Of a DNA stretch of 12,158 nt, positions 7,031 through 12,158 are shown piece after piece (positions within the stretch are counted from its first letter, which is position 1; every line of letters starts with the position of its first letter). Position numbers and translations under genes: made by a program. Source of the DNA: Chloroflexota bacterium. GTDB taxonomy: Bacteria; Chloroflexota; Dehalococcoidia; Tepidiformales; Tepidiformaceae. Below the pieces are notes generated by a model. It was not told the origin of the DNA and made no database searches. It saw nothing but the letters and a program-made list of their open reading frames with translations. The stretch is taken from assembly GCA_021823905.1 (NCBI GenBank), contig JAKALX010000072.1, forward strand, positions 1-12,158. Direction: 5' to 3'.

Positions 7031-7345
7031 GGTCGATACCTCCGATTGAGAGGAACACGATAAGCCGAATTCGCACGACGGGCTCGCAGGCGAGCTCAGC
7101 GTCGGCAGGCCGACGGTAGATCCGGAAGTCACGGGACATGTCGGAAGCGTGGATCTGGCGCGAAGCGAGATGGGAGTGGAAGGAGCTTGACTATTGCTTT
7201 TCCGCCTACCGTTCGATACTGTACTCGGGCGGTTGAGAGGACTGCTTTGCGGTTCCGACCTCGCCGGCTTGACTGCTTTGCGGTTCCTGACCGGTGAGGC
7301 TCTCCCGCCTTTTTCTTTGCCTGGGATCTACCGGAGAGCGCGGCC
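7031..7345. other. Gene-poor spacer with direct repeat
   Basis: About 315 bp without a convincing gene. It holds the upstream region of the TTG-started DinB gene, a lone TTGACT (7187-7192) without a well-spaced -10, and a 17-bp direct repeat. A short open frame (7194-7400, plus) reads through the repeats and into the DUF3800 start in another phase, and has no family resemblance or ribosome binding site. Confidence 0.6.
7240..7287 (+). repeat. 17-bp direct repeat, two copies
   Basis: GACTGCTTTGCGGTTCC occurs at 7240-7256 and again, identically, at 7271-7287, 31 bp apart. Similarity continues slightly after each copy (CGACC against TGACC). The repeats are about 60 bp upstream of the DUF3800 gene and could be regulator sites or the scar of a small duplication. 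Confidence 0.85.
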
Positions 7346-8158
7346 ACGTACCTCCTTTACGTCGATGAGTCGGGCACCCATGGCGGAAGTCCGTGTTTGA
7401 TTTTGGGCGGAATCGCACTTCACGAGCGCGACGCGTGGTACCTCCAGAATCGGCTGACGGACGCGGTACGGCGTGTGCTGCCCGCCGGATGCGACCCTGC
7501 CGATTTCGAGTTGCACGCCTCCGAAATGAAGAGCCCGACACACGGCAATCAGAACCGGCCGCCGTCTGGCTGGGCAGCGATTCCCCAAGCGGTGCGAGAG
7601 AGGGTCCTCGCCGAAGCCTATCGGGTCATCCGCACGTATCGCCCCGTTGACCACCGTTTTCCCGTCGCCTTGTTTGGGTCAGTCGTGGAGGGTCCGGACC
7701 GGGAGCGCCGAGCCTACGAGGAGATCCTTCACAAGTTCGACGAAATGTTGAACCGGCGCACTCGGGAGCGCGGGGAGCGCGGGGAGCGCGAGACGGGCTT
7801 TGTCGTCCACGACAAGCGCGCCATCGAGCGGGACGTGCAACGCGCCGCGCAGAACTGGCGCGAGATTGCGGGTCGGATGGGCACCCTCACTCATCTCGCT
7901 GACGTACCTGTCTTCGCTGATTCTAAGGCCAGTCGACTGCTTCAAGCGGCCGACCTCGTTTCCTGGGCGCTCTGGCGCTACTACGGGTTGACGACGCCTG
8001 ACACGCGCTGGGCGTCTGGCCTGTGGTCGTTGTTCGACGGCCCCGATGGCGGCGTAATGCACGGATTGATCCATGTCTCGCCGAGGTTCAGGTCTGGGTG
8101 CACGTGCCCACCCTGCGCCAGCCGCCGGCCGCTACCTCCCGCTCCGCTGACGGAGTGA
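7346..8158 (+). CDS. DUF3800 family protein with apparent ACG start codon
   Basis: 270 residues if translation starts at ACG 7346. The family-defining N-terminus YLLYVDESGTHGG (Asp and Glu of the predicted catalytic core) follows that codon directly. GGAGAG (7333-7338) lies seven nt upstream, ideal spacing. No ATG, GTG or TTG exists in frame between the upstream stop at 7295-7297 and the motif. The first ordinary start, TTG at 7397, would delete YVDESG. The middle carries ELHASEMK; the C-terminal part has FADSKASRLLQAADLVSWALW, the second conserved acidic block, and CTCPPCASR. DUF3800 proteins are predicted RNase-H-like nucleases often found near restriction or mobile elements; activity here is unproven. 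Either ACG is used, or the start was lost by ATG-to-ACG and the gene is decaying. Confidence 0.75.
   Translation, partial: TYLLYVDESGTHGGSPCLILGGIALHERDAWYLQNRLTDAVRRVLPAGCDPADFELHASEMKSPTHGNQNRPPSGWAAIPQAVRERVLAEAYRVIRTYRPVDHRFPVALFGSVVEGPDRERRAYEEILHKFDEMLNRRTRERGERGERETGFVVHDKRAIERDVQRAAQNWREIAGRMGTLTHLADVPVFADSKASRLLQAADLVSWALWRYYGLTTPDTRWASGLWSLFDGPDGGVMHGLIHVSPRFRSGCTCPPCASRRPLPPAPLTE
7764..7790 (+). repeat. 9-bp tandem repeat (three copies) inside the DUF3800 gene
   Basis: GGGAGCGCG is repeated three times without interruption, adding a charged Arg-Glu-Gly run (RERGERGERE) between two helical parts of the protein. Its length is a multiple of three, so copy-number change would not shift the frame. 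Confidence 0.85.
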
Positions 8159-8231
8159 CGACATCACTTCCTCCCGCCAAATGCGCCCTCCCCGCCCCTG
8201 CGCTACGCTAACACTTCCATAACGCCGAATC

Positions 8232-8250
8232 GGGCCGCCCTTGACGGCCC
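8232..8250 (+). promoter_or_regulatory. Small hairpin just upstream of the leuC ribosome binding site
   Basis: GGGCCG (8232-8237) and CGGCCC (8245-8250) pair perfectly around a 7-nt loop, ending one nt before GGAGA. I see no leucine-rich leader peptide, so classical attenuation is not supported. The hairpin may merely reflect high GC. Confidence 0.3.
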
Positions 8251-8264
8251 TGGAGAACACCTGC

Positions 8265-9671
8265 ATGGCCGAAGCGCGCACCATCTCCCAGAAGATCTGG
8301 GACAACCACGTCGTCCGCAGCGAGGCGGGCAAGCCCGACCTCATCTACATTGACCTCCATCTGGTCCATGAGGTCACGTCGCCGCAGGCGTTCGAGGGGC
8401 TGCGGCTGGCGGGACGCAAGGTCCGGCGGCCGGACCTGACGATCGCGACGGTCGACCACAACGTGCCGACGCTCGACCGCGACAAGCCCTGGACGGACCC
8501 GCTTTCGATCCAGCAGGTCGAGGCGCTGAAGACGAACTGCGCCGAGTTCGGCGTGCCGCTTTACGGCGTGAACGATCAGCGCCAGGGGATCGTTCACGTC
8601 ATCGGGCCGGAGCAGGGACTGACGCAGCCGGGCATGACGATCGTTTGCGGCGACAGCCACACGGCGACCCACGGGGCCGTTGGCGCGCTCGCCTTCGGCA
8701 TCGGCACCAGCGAGGTCGAGCACGTGCTTGCCACGCAGACGCTGCCACAGGCGAAGCCGAAGACGATGTCGGTCGAGGTCAACGGCGAGCTGCACCCTGG
8801 CGTGACCGCGAAGGACGTGATCCTGGCGATCATCCGCAAGATCGGCGTCTCGGGCGGCATCGGGCACGTCATCGAGTACCGGGGCGAGGTGATTCGAAGC
8901 CTGTCGATGGAAGGCCGGATGACGGTCTGCAACATGACCATCGAAGGCGGCGCGCGGGCCGGGCTGGTCGCGCCGGACGAGACGACCTTCAAGTACGTCG
9001 AAGGGCGGCCGCATGCGCCGAAGGGCGCCGACTGGGAGAAAGCGCTCGACGCCTGGCGCGAGCTGACAACCGACGAGGGGGCGGCGTTCGACACGTCCGT
9101 CACGCTCGACGGTTCGGAGATCGAGCCGCACGTCACCTGGGGGACGACGCCCGCCCAGAGCGTCCCCGTGACCGGCCGCGTGCCTTCTCCCGACGAGGCG
9201 GCGAACGCTGGGGCGAAAGAGCTGGCCGAGCGCTCACTGCAGTACATGGGCCTGACCGCCGGGACGGCGATCGAGGACATCCCGATTGATCGCGTCTTCC
9301 TCGGCTCGTGCACGAACTCGCGGATCGAAGACCTGCGCGCGGCGGCCGAGGTGGTCAAGGGCCGCACGGTCGCGAAGACGGTGCGGGCGATGGTCGTACC
9401 GGGCTCGGGACTGGTGAAGTGGCAGGCGGAGCAGGAGGGCCTGGACAAGGTCTTCCGCGACGCAGGCTTCGAATGGCGCGACGCGGGCTGCTCGATGTGC
9501 CTGGGGATGAACCCGGACATCCTGCTGCCGGGCGAGCGCTGCGCCTCGACTTCGAACCGCAACTTCGAAGGCCGCCAGGGGCGCGGCGGCCGGACGCACC
9601 TTGTCAGCCCGCAGATGGCGGCGGCGGCGGCGATCGCCGGCCACTTCGTCGACATCCGCACCTGGAAGTAG
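8265..9671 (+). CDS. leuC: 3-isopropylmalate dehydratase large subunit
   Basis: 468 residues, the normal length for bacterial LeuC. With LeuD it isomerises 2-isopropylmalate to 3-isopropylmalate in leucine biosynthesis, in the cytoplasm. The chosen start is the ATG at 8265 with GGAGA eight nt upstream; the frame also opens at a TTG at 8241 without such a signal. Aconitase-family landmarks: N-terminal HLVHEVTSPQAFEGLR, DHNVPT, GDSHTATHGAVGALAFGIGTSE, and the three [4Fe-4S] cysteines Cys349 (GSCTNSRIEDL), Cys409 and Cys412 (CSMCLGMNPD), followed by STSNRNFEGRQG. All key residues are present. It is first in the leuC-leuD-microprotein set; leuA and leuB are not in the window. A short hairpin (8232-8250) lies just before the ribosome binding site. 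Confidence 0.98.
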   Translation: MAEARTISQKIWDNHVVRSEAGKPDLIYIDLHLVHEVTSPQAFEGLRLAGRKVRRPDLTIATVDHNVPTLDRDKPWTDPLSIQQVEALKTNCAEFGVPLYGVNDQRQGIVHVIGPEQGLTQPGMTIVCGDSHTATHGAVGALAFGIGTSEVEHVLATQTLPQAKPKTMSVEVNGELHPGVTAKDVILAIIRKIGVSGGIGHVIEYRGEVIRSLSMEGRMTVCNMTIEGGARAGLVAPDETTFKYVEGRPHAPKGADWEKALDAWRELTTDEGAAFDTSVTLDGSEIEPHVTWGTTPAQSVPVTGRVPSPDEAANAGAKELAERSLQYMGLTAGTAIEDIPIDRVFLGSCTNSRIEDLRAAAEVVKGRTVAKTVRAMVVPGSGLVKWQAEQEGLDKVFRDAGFEWRDAGCSMCLGMNPDILLPGERCASTSNRNFEGRQGRGGRTHLVSPQMAAAAAIAGHFVDIRTWK

Positions 9672-9673
9672 AG

Positions 9674-9806
9674 GGTTAGACACGGAGGCACAGAGAGCAC
9701 AGAGCTTTCTGTGTTAGCGGCGTGCGATTCGACAACAGAGAAAGGAGGACGGGGACACAGTTGCCAGAGAGAAAGATCTCTGTGCCCTCTGTGTCTCTGT
9801 GGTTAG
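9674..9806 (+). repeat. CACAGAG-type palindromic intergenic repeat between leuC and leuD
   Basis: Imperfect inverted arms of 24 nt (9681-9704 and 9778-9801) match at 21 of 24 positions; in RNA two of the three mismatches become G.U pairs. A smaller hairpin, CACAGA-GCTT-TCTGTG (9699-9714), is nested at the left side. GGTTAG flanks the element directly on both sides (9674-9679 and 9801-9806), possibly a target duplication. Repeats built of CACAGAGRCACAGAG units occur between genes in many unrelated bacteria. This one widens the leuC-leuD gap to 139 bp and ends four nt before the leuD ATG. Confidence 0.7.
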
Positions 9807-9810
9807 TCGA

Positions 9811-10413
9811 ATGGAGAAGTTTGAGACGGTGAAGGGGCGCGCGATCCCCATGAATCGCGCCGACGTGGACACGGACCAGATCATCTCGAAGGAGTTCCTG
9901 AAGCGGATCGAGCGGACCGGCTTCGGGCCGTTCGCCTTCGACGAGTGGAAAAAGGACCCGGCGTTCATCCTGAACAACCCGGAGTACAAGGGCGCGCCCA
10001 TCATGGTGACCGGCCCGAACTTCGGCTGCGGGTCGAGCCGTGAGCACGCGCCCTGGGCGCTCGAGGACATGGGCCTGCGGGCGATCATCGCGCCCTCGTT
10101 CGCGGACATCTTCCGCAACAACTGCGCCAAGATCGGGCTGCTGACGGTGACGCTGCCACAGCGCGACTGCGAATACCTGTTGGCGCGGCACGAAGAGCTC
10201 CCGGGGGCTGAGCTTGTCGTCGACCTGGCCTCCCAGACGGTTTCGACGGCTGACGGGACCTTCTCGCGGCACTTCGACGTCGACCCGTTCGTGAAGCACT
10301 GCCTGCTCGAGGGGCTCGACGAGATCGGCCTGACGCTGCTCGAGGGCGAAGCGATCGACCGCTTCGAAGGCGAGCGCTCGAAGCTCTACCCGATCACGAG
10401 CGACGCGGCATGA
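9811..10413 (+). CDS. leuD: 3-isopropylmalate dehydratase small subunit
   Basis: 200 residues, normal for bacterial LeuD. It supplies the swivelling domain of the LeuCD isomerase. Landmarks: MEKFETVKGRAIPMNRADVD at the N-terminus, TDQIISKEFLKRI, and the substrate-binding loop GPNFGCGSSREHAPWAL from residue 68, then IIAPSFADIFRNNCAKIG. The ATG at 9811 matches the family's usual start; a GTG four codons earlier (9799) falls inside the repeat. No ribosome binding site precedes the ATG, because the palindromic repeat abuts it. An AAAGGAGG at 9741-9748 is too far away and lies within the repeat's loop. Translation may depend on an unusual leader. The stop overlaps the start of the next small gene. 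Confidence 0.98.
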   Translation: MEKFETVKGRAIPMNRADVDTDQIISKEFLKRIERTGFGPFAFDEWKKDPAFILNNPEYKGAPIMVTGPNFGCGSSREHAPWALEDMGLRAIIAPSFADIFRNNCAKIGLLTVTLPQRDCEYLLARHEELPGAELVVDLASQTVSTADGTFSRHFDVDPFVKHCLLEGLDEIGLTLLEGEAIDRFEGERSKLYPITSDAA

Positions 10414-10574
10414 ATGGTGGCGGGCCGCGGCCGTCGTTCCGGTCGTCAGTGACGAACTGGCGGGAATACGACGCCCCGTTTGCGACGAAGCTGCGGCTGG
10501 CGCTGCGGAACAACTGGCGGAAGGTCCGCACGCGGAGCACCTGCTGCGGGAACGACGGCGAGCCCGGCTGCTGA
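10410..10574 (+). CDS. 54-residue Cys-rich microprotein, translationally coupled to leuD
   Basis: The ATG at 10410 overlaps the leuD stop as ATGA, the classic arrangement for translational coupling, and the frame runs 54 codons to TGA at 10572-10574. It begins MNGGGPRPSFRSS, continues with NWREYDAPFATKLRLALRNN, a basic amphipathic-helix-like stretch, and ends WRKVRTRSTCCGNDGEPGC. The CC and final C bracket a turn-rich loop and could bind a metal or form a disulfide. The charged, aromatic-containing composition and distinctive tail look like a real protein rather than out-of-frame noise. I recall similar short CCGN-x-G-x-PGC-ended proteins in Chloroflexota but cannot verify it here. Function unknown. 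Confidence 0.72.
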   Translation: MNGGGPRPSFRSSVTNWREYDAPFATKLRLALRNNWRKVRTRSTCCGNDGEPGC

Positions 10575-10651
10575 CAGGTGGCGGAAGCGCCCCGTGCGGG
10601 CGAGTAGATTCGCAGCAGGTTCATGCGGTCCCGGAGCGCCCTGCCCCGCAG

Positions 10652-11608
10652 CTACCGGAGCCGTGATTGGAGCGTCTTGAGGAGTTCTGTCGCTGTCGGC
10701 TCATGGACGGCCAGGGGCAGGGTTTCGAGCGCGGCCGCCAGCCTATTCCGGTCGAACTCCCCGGCAAGCGAGCGGGCCGCGATTTCGAAAAGGTCGTGGC
10801 GGCGGCTGGCGACGATCGCGGCGAGCAGGTAGCGGTAGATGTCGATGGACGAGAGTCCGCGCAGGAAGCCTGCGAGCCAGGCCTCGATCTCCGGGCCGCC
10901 CCGGTGGGCGACTACGAGGTCGCAGAGCCCGAGCAGGATGACCTCGCGAGGATCCTCCAGGTTGGCGATCACCGGCACGAGCACAGCCTCGGGTACGCCA
11001 TCGAGCCCGCGGATGGCCTCAAAGAGCGGCTCGGCCGGGGTTTCGCCGTCAGCCGCCTGGACGAATACCAGGAGCGCGGGCCACTGGTCGCGGGCGGTGA
11101 GAACGCGCGCGGCCGTGGTCGCCGGCTCGCCCGTCATGTGCGAGGTGGACCGGGGGTCCGAGGCGTTCGCGAGCATGACGGCGGCATGGGCGACGGCGAG
11201 CTCGGGATCGAGCCGGTCGAGGGCGACCAGGGCGGCGGCGCGAAGCACGGCGGCGCCGGCGTTGTCGGTGGGCGTCCATTCGACGGTGACGACCGCTTTC
11301 TCGATGAGGGGAAGGTCGTCGTTCGTGAGCTGCTGATCAAGATGGCCGAGGATCGCGGCGCGCAGGAGCCCGCCCGGATCGCGCTTTGGCGAGGACGAGA
11401 ATTGCTGGAGCAGGCGGCGGAGCGGATCGGCGGCCTGCTCGGGAGGAGCGTCGCCCAGGGCGGCAAGCGCCTGGTGCAGGACGAGGGGGTCGTCGGATTC
11501 GCGCAGGAGTTCGATGGCGAACTCGAGACGGCGTGCGGGGTCGTTCTTGAGGGCGGCCAGGCGATCGAGCGCGCGGCGAGAGGCGGCGGAAGTGCTGCGG
11601 CCGGTCAC
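10652..11608 (-). CDS. HEAT-repeat-like alpha-helical protein of unknown function
   Basis: 318 residues from a GTG at 11608; the frame closes upstream at a TGA with no other usual start. The whole sequence is a run of amphipathic helix pairs rich in Ala and Leu (LEFAIELLRESDDPLVLHQA, GLLRAAILGHL, VLRAAALVALDRL, VILLGLCDLVV), the look of an alpha-solenoid (HEAT/ARM-like) scaffold. There is no signal peptide, membrane helix or catalytic motif. No ribosome binding site precedes the GTG, but TACCAT ends seven nt upstream, so the mRNA may be leaderless. It diverges from the thioesterase gene and converges with the microprotein gene. A role as a protein-interaction scaffold is inference. Confidence 0.8.
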   Translation of the reverse strand: MTGRSTSAASRRALDRLAALKNDPARRLEFAIELLRESDDPLVLHQALAALGDAPPEQAADPLRRLLQQFSSSPKRDPGGLLRAAILGHLDQQLTNDDLPLIEKAVVTVEWTPTDNAGAAVLRAAALVALDRLDPELAVAHAAVMLANASDPRSTSHMTGEPATTAARVLTARDQWPALLVFVQAADGETPAEPLFEAIRGLDGVPEAVLVPVIANLEDPREVILLGLCDLVVAHRGGPEIEAWLAGFLRGLSSIDIYRYLLAAIVASRRHDLFEIAARSLAGEFDRNRLAAALETLPLAVHEPTATELLKTLQSRLR

Positions 11609-11615
11609 GCCGGCA

Positions 11616-11621
11616 ATGGTA
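11616..11621 (-). promoter_or_regulatory. Possible leaderless-type -10 element for the HEAT-like gene
   Basis: TACCAT on the minus strand (TANNNT type) is separated by seven nt from the GTG at 11608. Transcription would therefore start at or very near the first codon. This fits the absence of a Shine-Dalgarno sequence. I see no strong -35. Confidence 0.35.
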
Positions 11622-11717
11622 GTGGAATTGGCGGCAGCTCATGCGGGCACGCTGGCGCTCGGCTGCCGGGTTGTTGGTGGAATTGCGCGCGGCGGCGGTT
11701 TCCGGCATGTTCCGGGT

Positions 11718-12158
11718 GTGGGCGACGAGCACGATTACCTGTCCCCGCTCAAGGAGCAGTACGCTGGGCGCTTCTGGGCGCTTGTCGGCATGGAGATCAC
11801 GTTTGCCGAGCGCGGCCACGTCCTCGGGCGGGTGAAGCTGCGCGATGAGCATCTGAACTACAACGAGGTGGTGCACGGCGGGGTGATTTCGAGCCTGGTC
11901 GACTCCGTGGCCGGAGGCTGCGTGCGGACGTGCCGGCCGCTCGCCGAGGTCAAGGCCCGCCCGCATGCGACAAGCGACCTGCACGTGGTCTACCTCTCGC
12001 CGGCGACCGGGAGCGAGCTTGTTGCGGAAGGCCGGATCGTGAAAGAAGGACGCACTGCGATCTTCACCGAAGTGGAGGTGAAGGACGATCGTGGCCGGCT
12101 CGTCGCGCGGGGGCTGGTCACGTTCGTGATCGGCTCCGGGCCGCCCGTGGGGAAGGGC
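11718..12158 (+). CDS. PaaI-type hotdog-fold acyl-CoA thioesterase (3' end missing)
   Basis: At least 147 residues, open to the window edge, so the stop is not seen. The hotdog signature is clear: N49 in LNYNEVVHGGVISSLVDSVAGG, with H53-G-G and the catalytic-type D62, followed by a central strand ATSDLHVVYLSPATG and paired strands IVKEGRTAIFTEVEV. PaaI-like enzymes hydrolyse aryl- or acyl-CoA esters in the cytoplasm. The start is uncertain: GTG 11718 gives the family's usual length (MGDEHDYLSPLKEQYAGRFW), while an in-frame ATG at 11616 would add 34 atypical residues. Neither has a good ribosome binding site. The ordinary length is about 140-150 residues, so little is probably missing. Confidence 0.85.
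   Translation, partial: MGDEHDYLSPLKEQYAGRFWALVGMEITFAERGHVLGRVKLRDEHLNYNEVVHGGVISSLVDSVAGGCVRTCRPLAEVKARPHATSDLHVVYLSPATGSELVAEGRIVKEGRTAIFTEVEVKDDRGRLVARGLVTFVIGSGPPVGKG

Noticed and set aside
7194..7400. Small plus-strand open frame before DUF3800
   Set aside because: It starts at a TTG without a ribosome binding site, is built partly from the direct repeats and runs out of phase over the DUF3800 N-terminus.
8594..9700. Large minus-strand open frame (368 codons) over leuC
   Set aside because: It is antisense to a fully conserved leuC, and its Ser/Pro/Arg-rich sequence matches no family.
10588..10602. Hairpin CGCCC-CGTGC-GGGCG as terminator of the leuCD operon
   Set aside because: Only five pairs with no T-tract, easily expected by chance at this GC content.
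10667..11848. 393-codon plus-strand frame opposite the HEAT-like gene
   Set aside because: The minus-strand protein has a regular helical-repeat pattern. The plus-strand translation is Gly/Arg-rich and crosses the divergent promoter region out of frame with the thioesterase.

Overview
This is a GC-rich bacterial window with ten protein-coding genes on both strands. Two minus-strand genes for exported proteins fill the first 5 kb, and plus-strand leuCD biosynthesis genes lie near the end. I see no rRNA, tRNA, CRISPR array, transposase or phage gene. The organism is most likely a single-membraned, high-GC environmental bacterium, and Chloroflexota fits best. The grounds are the long secreted protein with a lamin-tail domain, the LPxTG-like anchor on its neighbour, GTG/TTG starts and a probable leaderless gene. 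That placement is inference, not proof.

Positions 1-5100 (minus strand): a very large secreted protein (3615 to beyond position 1, at least 1205 residues, truncated by the window edge) lies downstream of a smaller signal-peptide protein (4827-3871). The smaller one has a cohesin-like beta-sandwich and a C-terminal anchor of the form LPPDTG, membrane helix, Arg-rich tail. Each has its own structured leader. The smaller gene's leader carries a strong match to the core of a c-di-GMP-I (GEMM-I) riboswitch. The larger gene's leader has four hairpins, the last covering the ribosome binding site. Together they look like a regulated cell-surface module.

Positions 5124-7030: a MarR-family regulator diverges from a cupin gene and an antibiotic-biosynthesis-monooxygenase-like gene. 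Between them is a perfect palindromic operator, TAGTCAG-N5-CTGACTA, plus a third half-site on the marR start codon. A DinB-like metalloenzyme gene with a TTG start converges on this pair.

Positions 7031-8158: about 315 bp without a gene, containing a 17-bp direct repeat, then a DUF3800 gene. Its YVDESG motif lies upstream of every ordinary start codon. The only well-placed start is ACG, which has a good Shine-Dalgarno sequence.

Positions 8265-10574: leuC, a palindromic CACAGAG-type intergenic repeat, leuD, and an overlapping 54-codon gene for a Cys-rich microprotein (ATGA overlap with leuD). LeuC and LeuD form isopropylmalate isomerase of leucine biosynthesis. The microprotein is probably co-translated with LeuD.

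Positions 10652-12158: a HEAT-repeat-like protein on the minus strand, with a GTG start and a possible leaderless promoter, diverges from a PaaI-type hotdog thioesterase gene that runs off the window.
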